Below, one piece after another: positions 8,228 to 16,174 of a DNA stretch of 64,000 nt. The DNA lies in assembly GCA_016703265.1 (NCBI GenBank), contig JADJCK010000003.1:558001-622000 (forward strand), read 5' to 3'. The notes under the pieces were generated by a model, which saw only the letters and a list, made by a program, of their open reading frames with translations, searched no databases and had not been told where the DNA came from. The stretch's first letter is position 1; the number at the start of each line of letters is the position of its first letter. A program made the position numbers and the translations under genes. The stretch is from a bacterium. GTDB taxonomy: Bacteria; Krumholzibacteriota; Krumholzibacteriia; LZORAL124-64-63.

Positions 8228-9318
8228 AGTTCCTGGCCGAATACCGCGACCCGGAGCTGGCCCGCGCGCTGGTCGAGCAGCTGCGACGCGCGACCACGCG
8301 CCCGTGGACGATCATGGAGATCTGCGGCGGCCAGACGCACAGCATCCTGCGCCACGGCATCGACCAGGTGCTGCCGCCGGGCCTGGAGCTGGTGCACGGC
8401 CCCGGCTGCCCGGTGTGCGTGACGCCGCTGGAGACGATCGACCGCGCGGTCGCGATCGCCGAACTGCCCGGCACGATCCTCACCAGCTTCGGCGACATGC
8501 TGCGGGTGCCAGGCTCGCGCGGCAGCCTGCTCGAGGCGCGCAGCCGCGGCGCCGACGTGCGCATGGTCTACTCGCCGCTCGAGGCGCTGGCCCTCGCGCG
8601 CGCGAACCCCGATCGCGAGGTCGTCTTCCTGGCCGTGGGCTTCGAGACCACCGCGCCCGGCAACGCGATGGCCGCCGCAGCCGCCGCCGACCAGGGCCTG
8701 CTCAACTACAGCCAACTGGTCAGCCACGTGCTGGTGCCGCCGGCGATGGCGGCCATCCTCGATGCGCCCGGCTGCCGCGTGAATGCGTTCCTGGCCGCGG
8801 GCCACGTCTGCACGGTGACAGGCTGGCGCCCGTACGAGGCGGTCGCGGCACGGCACGGCGTGCCCATCGTGGCCACGGGCTTCGAGCCGGTCGATATCCT
8901 CGACGGGCTGGTGCAGGCCGTCACGCTGCTGGAACAGGGCGAGGCGCGCGTGGTCAACCGCTACGAGCGCGCCGTGCGGCCCGACGGCAACCCGGCGGCG
9001 CAGGCGATGGTCGACCGCATGTACCGGGTGTGCGACCGCAAGTGGCGCGGCATCGGCGTCATCACGCAGAGCGGCCTGGAGCTGCGTCCCGAGTTCGCGG
9101 CCTGGGACGCCGAGCGGAAGTTCGACGTCGCGGGCATCGCGCCGGCCGAATCGGCCGAGTGCATCGCCGGGCTGGTGCTGCAGGGCCGCGCGCGCCCGGC
9201 CGACTGCCCCGCCTTCGGCCGCGCGTGCACGCCGCAGACGCCGCTGGGCGCCACCATGGTCTCGAGCGAGGGCGCCTGCGCCGCCTGGTTCCGCTATGGA
9301 AGGAAGGTCACGGAGTGA
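8224..9318 (+). CDS. hypD: Hydrogenase Fe-cyanide assembly protein HypD
   Basis: HypD is the [4Fe-4S] scaffold on which, with HypC, the iron receives its cyanide and CO ligands. The 364-residue protein starts with GTG, overlapping the end of hypC. Recognisable family motifs are MEICGGQTHSI (near 35), GPGCPVCVTP (near 60), VGFETTAPGNA (near 140) and GFEPVDIL (near 220). Near the C-terminus, Cys residues in ADCPAFGRACTP form part of the cluster-binding set. The stop overlaps the GTG of hypE. The length is normal and the gene looks intact. Confidence 0.96.
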   Translation: MKFLAEYRDPELARALVEQLRRATTRPWTIMEICGGQTHSILRHGIDQVLPPGLELVHGPGCPVCVTPLETIDRAVAIAELPGTILTSFGDMLRVPGSRGSLLEARSRGADVRMVYSPLEALALARANPDREVVFLAVGFETTAPGNAMAAAAAADQGLLNYSQLVSHVLVPPAMAAILDAPGCRVNAFLAAGHVCTVTGWRPYEAVAARHGVPIVATGFEPVDILDGLVQAVTLLEQGEARVVNRYERAVRPDGNPAAQAMVDRMYRVCDRKWRGIGVITQSGLELRPEFAAWDAERKFDVAGIAPAESAECIAGLVLQGRARPADCPAFGRACTPQTPLGATMVSSEGACAAWFRYGRKVTE

Positions 9319-10374
9319 GCGACCGCGCCGACTTCACGGGCTTCAGTTGCCCGCTGCCGCGACTGGACTATGACACGGTGCAGATGGCGCACGGCGCCGG
9401 CGGCCGCCTCTCGCAGGACCTGTTCGAGAAGCTGATCCTGCCGCGCTTCGCGAGCCCCGAACTGGCCCCGCGCGAGGACGGCGCGCTGCTCGACCTGCCG
9501 CCCGGCCGCGTGGCCTTCAGCACCGACACGTTCGTCGTGACGCCGCTGTTCTTCCCCGGCGGCGACATCGGCAAGCTGGCCGTCTGCGGCACCGTCAACG
9601 ACGTGGCGATGATGGGCGGCATCCCCCGCGCGCTGTCGGTGGCGTTCGTGCTCGAGGAAGGCTGGCCGCTGGCCGACTTCCACCGTGTGCTCTGCTCGAT
9701 GGAAGCGACGGCGCGCGAGGCCGGCGTGCGCGTGGTGACCGGCGACACGAAAGTGGTCGGGCGCGGCCAGTGCGACGGAATCTATATCAACACCAGCGGG
9801 CTGGGCGTGGTTCCGCCGGGCCGCTGCCCTAGGCGTCGCCCGCATCGTGGCCGGCGACGCCGTGCTGGTCTCCGGACCGGTCGGCGACCACGGAACGGCG
9901 ATCCTGACCGCGCGCGCCGGCCTCTCGGTGCAGACGGCGCTGGCCAGCGACTGTGCGACCCTGAACGGCCTGGTCGAGGCGCTGCTGGCGTGCGGCGCCG
10001 ACGTGAAGGCGCTGCGCGACCCGACACGCGGCGGGCTGGCGGCGGTGCTCAACGAGTTTGCCGGCGGCGCGCAGGTGGGCATCACGCTGGAGGACGGGGC
10101 GGTGCCGGTGCGGCCTGCGGTGGCGGGTGTGTGCGAGATGCTCGGGCTGGATCCGCTGCATGCGGCCTGCGAGGGGCGACTGGTGGCGATCGTGGCCGGC
10201 CCGGATATGGAACGAGCGTTGGCGGCGCTGCGCGCGCACGCGCTGGGCGCGGAGGCGGCGGTCATCGGGCGGGTCGTGGCCGCGCATCCCGGCGTGGTGG
10301 CGTTGCGGACGGCGCTCGGGGTGGAGAGGGTGCTGGACATGCCGCTCGGCGAGCAACTGCCGCGGATCTGCTAG
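9315..10374 (+). CDS. hypE: Hydrogenase maturation protein HypE, split by a +1 frameshift
   Basis: HypE dehydrates the carbamoyl group on its C-terminal Cys to a thiocyanate that supplies cyanide. The frame starts at GTG 9315 inside the hypD stop. It reads as HypE (VQMAHGAGGRLSQDL, FSTDTFVVTPLFFPGG, GTVNDVAMMGG, VVTGDTKVV) up to GLGVVPPG near 9821. There it turns into nonsense, while the frame beginning at 9823 continues with AALGVARIVAGDAVLVSGP, GDHG, LRDPTRGGLA and ends in PRIC, the terminal Cys of the family. One base too many around 9819-9823 (or two missing) explains this. Corrected length is about 352 residues, normal for HypE. All conserved blocks survive on both sides, so a sequencing indel is more likely than a dead gene. 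Confidence 0.9.
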
Positions 10375-10415
10375 AGCTTCGTCTCCGGTTCATCGAGAGA
10401 GGGGGTCCGACGCCC

Positions 10416-10727
10416 TTGAGCCTTCGGCAATACGACGCTATCCTGGCCATCGTCGAGTCCATTCCGGCCGGCCGCGTGGCTACCTACGGCCAGATTGCCG
10501 ATCTGGCTGGACTTCCGGGGCGCGCCCGGCTGGTGGGAACAACGCTCAGGAAGCTGCCGGACGACAGCGCGGTGCCCTGGCACCGGGTGGTCAACGCCGG
10601 CGGCCGGATCAGCCCGCGCGGCGACGGCATGTCGGTGACCGAACAGGAACTGCTGCTGGCCGACGAAGGGGTCGTCATCGACGTCCGCGGGCGCATCCGG
10701 TTGACGGTCTTCCAGTGGTGTCCCTGA
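10416..10727 (+). CDS. Alkyltransferase-like (ATL) DNA-binding protein
   Basis: The 103-residue product is the C-terminal domain type of O6-alkylguanine alkyltransferase: AILAIVESIPAGRVATYGQIA, GTTLRKLPDD, PWHRVVNAGG. The catalytic Cys of PCHR is Trp (PWHR), the signature of ATL proteins. These bind O6-alkylguanine without removing the alkyl group and hand the lesion to nucleotide excision repair. The best start is TTG at 10416 with a GAGAGGGGG tract about 11 bases upstream; no ATG or GTG is available. The hypE frame appears to run into it only because of the frameshift in hypE. It is probably unrelated to hydrogenase. Confidence 0.82.
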   Translation: MSLRQYDAILAIVESIPAGRVATYGQIADLAGLPGRARLVGTTLRKLPDDSAVPWHRVVNAGGRISPRGDGMSVTEQELLLADEGVVIDVRGRIRLTVFQWCP

Positions 10728-10964
10728 ACTCCCGCTTTTCATGAGAACCGCCGCCCTCGCGCCCGAGGCCGAGGCGGTGACGATCAACGCCGCCCGCACC
10801 TTGATCCCGACGGAACAGCCGCAGGCGCTGGACGTGAGGCCGGCGGACAGTTGCGCCGGCGCATGGGGTCGGTCCTGCATAGCATGTGGTAAGGGAACTC
10901 GCCGAATCCGCTGACGGTCCGCGGCTTGCACTTCGTCGTTCAATACCAGCAATAGAGGTGCATC
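10728..10964. other. Intergenic, no convincing gene
   Basis: A 58-codon frame from ATG 10741 is open, but it lacks a ribosome site and any recognisable motif, so I do not call it. The core TGCGCCGGCGCA palindrome occurs at 10852-10863. The promoter of the following lipoprotein gene should lie here. Confidence 0.3.
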
Positions 10965-12488
10965 ATGCCTGCGACACGAACGCGTCTGCTCGCTGTCTGT
11001 CCGCTCCTCATCGTTCTCGGCTGTGGAAGGGAAGACCCTGCCGCGCCGATTGCTTCCCCGCCCGATCCCCTCGAAGAGTCAGCTGTTTCCACCTGGGCCG
11101 CCGGGGATTTTGCCGTCGTCCTCGACGTCGGACCCGGCTATGCCCTGACCGAGCCGACGCAGGTGCCCTGGGAATCCCTGGCGCCGTCGACGCTGGTGCG
11201 GATCCACCACCGCCCGCAACCCTACCTCGCGAAATGGGTGATCAACACGGCGGCGACGCAATCTGCGCCCGTGGTGGTCCTCGGCGTTCGCGACCCCGTG
11301 ACCGGCGCCCGCCCGGTGATCAGCGGGGATGGTGCCGTGACACGGCTCGCCCTCGACTACTGGAACGAGGGCCGCTCCGTGGTGAAGATCGGCGGCTCGA
11401 ATCTTCCTGCGGACGACATCGTGCCGGCTCATATCCACCTGCAAGGGCTCGAAATCCGCAGCGGTCGACCAGGATACGCCTATACCGACGACGCCGGCGC
11501 TCCCGGCACCTACAGCACGAACGCGGCGGCGGTCCACGCCGAGATCGGCGCCCACATCACCATCGAGGACTGCGTGCTGACGGACTGCGGCAACGGCGTC
11601 TTCGCCGGCTCCCAGGTCAGCGATCTCGTCCTGCGCGGCAACTACATCCACGCCAACGGCATCGAGGGCAGCATCTACGAGCACAACTCCTACACCGAGT
11701 GCCTCGGCATCCTCTTCGAGTACAACCGGTACGGCCCGCTGCGTCCCGGCTGTGGCGGCAACAACCTCAAGGACCGCTCGGCCGGCACCGTGATCCGCTA
11801 CAACTGGATCGAGGCGGGCAACCGTCAACTCGACCTGGTCGAAACCGACTATGTCGAACTGCGCGACGATCCCCGATACCGCACGACCCTGGTCTACGGC
11901 AACCTGCTGATCGAGAACGAGAGCACCGGCAACAGCCAGATCGTGCACTATGGCGGTGACGGGGGCGACGAGGACTTCTACCGCAAGGGCGTACTGCATT
12001 TCTACCACAACACCGTCTACTCGACACGGCCGGGCAACACCACCCTGCTGCGATTGTCGACCGGCGACGAGGCGGCGGACGTGCGCAATACGGTGATCCA
12101 TGTCACCGCGGGCGGCGCGCGTCTGGCGATCAATGCTGACGCAGGCGACGTCGAACTGCGCCACTGCTGGCTCACGACGGGCTGGAGCAACAGCCACGAA
12201 GGCGCACCAACCGGCTCGGTGACCGCACAGGATTGCATCGCGGGCACGGATCCCGGCTTCGCCGACTCCTCCGGCCTCGGCTTCCAGCCCTTGCCGGGGT
12301 CGCCGCTGGTAAGCGCCGGCGGGCCGCTTGCCGCCGCTGCGCAATCGGTCATGGCGCAGTATCGCGAACATCAGGACGGGCAGGCTCGCGCCGACGGATC
12401 GTTGCCGACGATTGGTGCTTTGAGCATCCCGATACAGGTCCGCAAAGGCCCCGTCGCGATGTCGATGCCGGAGCCCGCACGGCGTTGA
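10965..12488 (+). CDS. Lipoprotein with right-handed parallel beta-helix
   Basis: The protein has 507 residues. The N-terminus is a lipoprotein signal (LLIVLGCG, Cys about residue 20) followed by a Pro-rich linker. From about residue 150 to 430 there are short repeats of beta-strand plus Asn/Asp turns: VHAEIGAHITIEDCVLTDC, LVLRGNYIHANGI, ILFEYNRYGPL, TVIRYNWIEAGN and VLHFYHNTVYSTR. These are typical of pectate-lyase-like beta-helix proteins. Such proteins bind or cleave polysaccharides on the cell surface, but no catalytic set is recognised, so the activity is unknown. It converges on the sulfatase-like gene, whose stop is about 20 bases away; the two could act on one sulfated glycan, which is inference. 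Confidence 0.85.
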   Translation: MPATRTRLLAVCPLLIVLGCGREDPAAPIASPPDPLEESAVSTWAAGDFAVVLDVGPGYALTEPTQVPWESLAPSTLVRIHHRPQPYLAKWVINTAATQSAPVVVLGVRDPVTGARPVISGDGAVTRLALDYWNEGRSVVKIGGSNLPADDIVPAHIHLQGLEIRSGRPGYAYTDDAGAPGTYSTNAAAVHAEIGAHITIEDCVLTDCGNGVFAGSQVSDLVLRGNYIHANGIEGSIYEHNSYTECLGILFEYNRYGPLRPGCGGNNLKDRSAGTVIRYNWIEAGNRQLDLVETDYVELRDDPRYRTTLVYGNLLIENESTGNSQIVHYGGDGGDEDFYRKGVLHFYHNTVYSTRPGNTTLLRLSTGDEAADVRNTVIHVTAGGARLAINADAGDVELRHCWLTTGWSNSHEGAPTGSVTAQDCIAGTDPGFADSSGLGFQPLPGSPLVSAGGPLAAAAQSVMAQYREHQDGQARADGSLPTIGALSIPIQVRKGPVAMSMPEPARR

Positions 12489-12507
12489 GCGCGCCATCAC
12501 GCGCCGT

Positions 12508-13988
12508 TCATTCGTGCGCGGGGCTCGCGGGCCGGCCCGCGCCGGAGGCTGAGCCGGAAGTGGACGGAGCCGAAGGTTTCGGAGCATCACTTCCGGCCAC
12601 GTAGCCGAGCGAGCGCAGTTGCCGCCGGGCGCGGGCGTCCAGGTCGGCCGCGCCCGACGCCGCGTCGCGGCCGATGGGACGCTGCTCTTCGAACAGCTCC
12701 CAGAGGCGGGCACTGAGGCGGGCCAGGTCGGCCGGCGCTGCGCGGCGAGGTCGCGCCGCTCTTCGGGGTCCCGGCCCAGATCGTAGAGCTCGTAACGTTC
12801 ACCCGCAGGAGAGCGGAAGTAGATCAACTTCCACGGCCAGACCGTGAGCGACTTGGAGAAGTCGTCCGGCTCCGACCCCTGCTCGGCCACGAGCAGCGAG
12901 GGGTCACCCCGGTCGCGTCCCTCGACGAGATCCCGCAGACTCCGCCCGTCGCATGCCGCCGCCGGAAGGTCGAGCCAGTCGAGCAGGGTCGGCAGGATAT
13001 CAAGCGTGGAGACCGGCGTGTCGATCACGCGGCCGGCGGCGCGGCCGAGCGGCAGCTTGACGAGCAGGGGCACGTGCAGCGTCTCCTGGTACGGCAGCGT
13101 GTGCGTGAACCAGAGGCCATGTTCGCCGAGGTGCTCGCCGTGGTCGGCCACGACGATGATCAGCGTGTCGTCGTAGCGCTGGCGCCGCTTGAGTTCGGCC
13201 ACGACCTGGCCCACGTGGTCGTCGGTGTAGCTGACGCCGGCCGCGTACTCCCGCGCGGGGAACCGCAGGTCGGTCACACCGGCCAGCCAGTCGTACATGC
13301 CCCCGTCGCGGTTGGGCGCGGCGTTGGCCGTCGAGCGCAGGAAGTCGAGCACCGGCACCCCGGGGGCCCGCTCGTCGCCCTCGTAGTACATACGCGCGAA
13401 CGGCGGCGGTGGCGCGTACGGGGCGTGCGCATCGAAGTAGTGGAGGAATGTGAAGAGCGGCATGTCGCGCGGCAGGTCGAACGTGGCCAGCCCCAGCGCC
13501 GTCACCAGCGGCCCTCCTTCGAGGTCTGGCAACGACTTCAACGGCAACTCGAAGTTGAAGCCCTGGGTCGTGCCGAACGGGCGGGTCAGCCACTTGACAC
13601 TCGCGACGCCGTAGGTGCGGTAGCCGGCGCCGCCGAGGTGCTCGGCGAGCGTGGTGACGCGGTCGTCGAGGACCTCGCGCGTTCCTCCAACGGCGCCGTG
13701 GTGGCTCGGCGTCAGGCCGGTGAAGATCGAGGCGAACGACGGCAGGGTCCATGGCGCGGTGGCGTAGCAGCGTGTGAAGCGGACTCCGTCGCGGGCCAGG
13801 GCGTCGAGGTTGGGGGTGCGGATCCAGTCGTTGCCGTAGCAGTGGAGATGATCGGACCGAAGGGTATCGATGGCGATCATCACGACGTCCGGCCGGCGTG
13901 CGGAGTGCGCGCGATCGCACGCCACGAGCCCGGTAAGTACCGGAACGAGGATGAGCCCCAGCGCGGACGCCAGCACTCTGCGCAGCAT
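12508..13988 (-). CDS. Sulfatase-like lipoprotein (alkaline phosphatase superfamily), frameshifted near its end
   Basis: The start is ATG 13988 with GGAG upstream, and the signal ends in a lipobox (GLVACD). Sulfatase-fold blocks are clear: VVMIAIDTLRSDHLHCYGN, LPSFASIFTGLTPSHHG, HYFDAHAPYAPP, SYTDDHVGQVV, VVADHGEHLGEHGLW and a C-terminal YELYDLGRDPEE. The residue where sulfatases carry the modified Cys or Ser (C/S-x-P-S-R) is Thr (TLPSF), so formylglycine chemistry is unlikely. A phosphatase, phosphotransferase or phosphonate-hydrolase role is possible. Near 12735-12737 one base seems to be missing: after DLAAQR the expected tail, including LRSLGYVAG, continues in another frame to a stop at 12508. 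Corrected length is about 493 residues. The gene is convergent with the beta-helix lipoprotein. Confidence 0.85.
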
Positions 13989-14299
13989 GATCACTCCCGG
14001 TGTTTCAGCGGTCCCCGCGGGATCGCTGCGGCGCTGCGTCGCCAGCACACCGGGTAGAGGCGGCAGGGAGGGACGGGGGGCGTCGTGGCGCCGTGCCGAT
14101 CGAACCGGCCGGCGCACGTTTGTGGCTACAGAGTCGAATTACGCAGGCAATGACGATTTGTTGCGCACGACGTGCGCAGATCGCAGGAAATTTCGCGGGG
14201 TCACCAACTGAGAGTGTGGCGATCGATGCAGCCCTCGATGCCTGTCGGGCATCGCTCGGCCGTGTGTCACGGTTTCGCGACACAAGCCTGGTCAATGCC
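13989..14299. promoter_or_regulatory. Intergenic, with a 7-3-7 palindrome
   Basis: About 310 bases lie between the end of the DTW gene and the start of the sulfatase-like gene, both leftward. A perfect inverted repeat, TGCGCAC-gac-GTGCGCA, lies at 14162-14178, some 175 bases upstream of the sulfatase-like start. It could be an operator or part of a transcript end. No gene is seen. Confidence 0.3.
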
Positions 14300-15037
14300 C
14301 TACCCGCCACCCCGGATGAAGCGCCGCCGCCTCGACGTCGCGGCGGGAGCGGGGTCGGAAAACCGCCTGGCGATCTCCACATCCGGCAGGGGCGGCGCCG
14401 AGCGATGATAGCGGCGTTCGGCCCGCGCCGGATCGCGCGCGAAATCGATGTGGAACTGCTGCATGCGGTCGAACACCGCGAGAAGCTGGTCGGGCCGGTC
14501 GTAGCGATCGAGTCCGTGGCGCGCGAGCGCGAGCAGCGTCTCGTGCACGGCCTCGAGCGTCGAGAGGCAGCCTTCCTGCGGTTGGCGCTTGATCACGTAG
14601 CGGCTCGGCGCCGACGCCGTGAAGACGACGCGCGGCAGGCATTGCAGGAGCGGCGAGAGCTTGAGCATCTTGCGCGCACGGCCCCAGGTCGCATCCAGCA
14701 CGAAGACCACCAGGCGGCGGTCGCCAAGGTCGGAGGCCGCGAGTTCGCCACGCGAGAGATTGCGCGCGCCCTCGCCCGGATAGAGCAGCACGGGGAAGCT
14801 GCCCGGATCGGCCAGGATCGCCTTCACGGCGGGATGCGTGTCGCACTCGAGTGCCATGTGCGCCTCGCTCTCCGCGAGGCAAAGGTGCGTCAGCCGGCCG
14901 GTCGCGGCCTTCTCCCGCTTCCACTCCTTCGGATGCATGAGCAGCACGAAGCGCGTGCGCGTGTGCATCGGCTCGATCGAGGCACACCAGCAGTGCGCCT
15001 TCGGCCAGAAGCAGCGGTAACACACCTCTCGGCTCAT
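14300..15037 (-). CDS. DTW-domain tRNA-uridine aminocarboxypropyltransferase
   Basis: The ATG at 15037 gives 245 residues beginning MSREVCYRCFWPKAHCWC, the four-Cys zinc site at the N-terminus of the DTW (TapT/YfiP-like) family. These enzymes move the aminocarboxypropyl group of S-adenosylmethionine to a uridine in tRNA (acp3U). The DTW triad appears as VLDATWGRARKML near residue 135, followed by the conserved TASAPSRYVIKRQPQEGCLST. The start overlaps the stop of the serine hydrolase upstream (ATGA), so the two are translationally coupled although their functions look unrelated. An open frame continues upstream of this ATG but is a shadow of the hydrolase. Confidence 0.88.
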   Translation of the reverse strand: MSREVCYRCFWPKAHCWCASIEPMHTRTRFVLLMHPKEWKREKAATGRLTHLCLAESEAHMALECDTHPAVKAILADPGSFPVLLYPGEGARNLSRGELAASDLGDRRLVVFVLDATWGRARKMLKLSPLLQCLPRVVFTASAPSRYVIKRQPQEGCLSTLEAVHETLLALARHGLDRYDRPDQLLAVFDRMQQFHIDFARDPARAERRYHRSAPPLPDVEIARRFSDPAPAATSRRRRFIRGGG

Positions 15038-16122
15038 CGGCAGTTGTTCCACGCCTCGACCTGCGCCCGGACAGCACGCTCGACGGACACCCCCTCGAAG
15101 CCCGTCTGCAGCGCACCTTCGCGCGCCACGATACCGACGACATCGAGCCGGCGATCCCAGAACGGATAGGCGCCGTAGGCGCCGGGACTGGAGATGCGCA
15201 CGCCTGCCTCGCAGTTGAACGTCGCACTCGCGCACTCGTGCCAGAACCCGAAGCCGTAGTGCCACTGCTCACCGATCGCCGTGACCGGCGAATAGGCGAT
15301 GCTGACGCTGCCCGCGGTGCGGTCCTGCAGGAGCTCGGCCATGGCGGCCTCGCCGAGCAGTGTCCCGCCGCGCAACGCGACCAGGAAATCCAGGTACTCC
15401 GCGCCCGTCCAGTGCATGCCGCCCGCCAGGCGCGGATTGCCGGCCGAAGGCAGGTCGTAGGTGCCGGTCGGGAAGAGGCCGGTCGGGGTCCGGAACTCGT
15501 CGAACACCTGCGTCCATGACGTGAAGCCGCGGGCCTGGATCGCCATCAGGCCGGCCACCTGCATGTGCGTGCTCGCATAGTGGAACTCCGTGCCCGGGAC
15601 CTTGCCGTTGCCCGCATTGGCGGTCGCAATGGCGCCGACGCAGTTCTCGAAGTCGACACCCGGCAGGTTGAGACACAGCGGTTCGCTGGTCAGTCCCGAG
15701 GTGAAGCTCAGCAGGTGGGCCAGGGTCAGGTCGCGGAGCGGGTCGCCGGCAGTGATGGGCCAGTCCGGGATGTGGTCCTGGGGATGGTCGGCCAGCGTGA
15801 GGTGACCCTGTTCGACCAGCCGCAGGATGACTACGGCCGTGACGAGCTTGGAAGTCGACGCGGATTCGTAGACCGTCGTCAGGCTCGCAGCGCCGCGGTT
15901 GTGGACGTAGCGGCGGCCGTCCGCGCGCTGGACGGCGAAGGCGAAATCCGCGTCCGTCACGACGGCGTCCAACGCGACGCCCAGTTCCGCCTCGCGCTGG
16001 GCCACGGTGCAGGTCGGGTCCGGCGGGCCGGGATCGTCGTCCCCATCCGACGATCCGCAACCGACGCCAGCCAGCAGGCACAGCAGTGCCGAGGTGACCA
16101 CGAAGCGAAGCGATGACACCAT
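15034..16122 (-). CDS. Beta-lactamase-fold serine hydrolase lipoprotein
   Basis: The 362-residue protein has a lipoprotein signal (LLAGVGCGSS, Cys about residue 22) and an Asp/Pro-rich linker. The class C beta-lactamase/DD-peptidase fold is shown by the active-site SxxK in ESASTSKLVTAV (near 90) and the second motif at YASTH (near 185), where Ser replaces the usual Asn of YxN. HYGFGFWHE and the final ISSPGAYGAYPFWD stand where the KTG-like strand is expected. It probably acts on peptides, esters or cell-wall amides outside the cytoplasm. A beta-lactamase role is less likely given the changed second motif. The gene precedes and overlaps the DTW gene. Confidence 0.85.
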   Translation of the reverse strand: MVSSLRFVVTSALLCLLAGVGCGSSDGDDDPGPPDPTCTVAQREAELGVALDAVVTDADFAFAVQRADGRRYVHNRGAASLTTVYESASTSKLVTAVVILRLVEQGHLTLADHPQDHIPDWPITAGDPLRDLTLAHLLSFTSGLTSEPLCLNLPGVDFENCVGAIATANAGNGKVPGTEFHYASTHMQVAGLMAIQARGFTSWTQVFDEFRTPTGLFPTGTYDLPSAGNPRLAGGMHWTGAEYLDFLVALRGGTLLGEAAMAELLQDRTAGSVSIAYSPVTAIGEQWHYGFGFWHECASATFNCEAGVRISSPGAYGAYPFWDRRLDVVGIVAREGALQTGFEGVSVERAVRAQVEAWNNCR

Positions 16123-16174
16123 GCCGTTCTCCTGACAGGAACCGGAAATCGCGGCAGGCGGATGCTGAACCGGC

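Noticed and set aside
9810..9850. Programmed ribosomal frameshift in hypE
   Set aside because: No slippery heptamer is seen, HypE is not known to use one, and four other genes show the same kind of break.
8193..10727. A single 844-codon protein joining hypE and the alkyltransferase-like domain
   Set aside because: The frame covers hypD antiphase, the first half of hypE and the ATL gene only because of the hypE frameshift.
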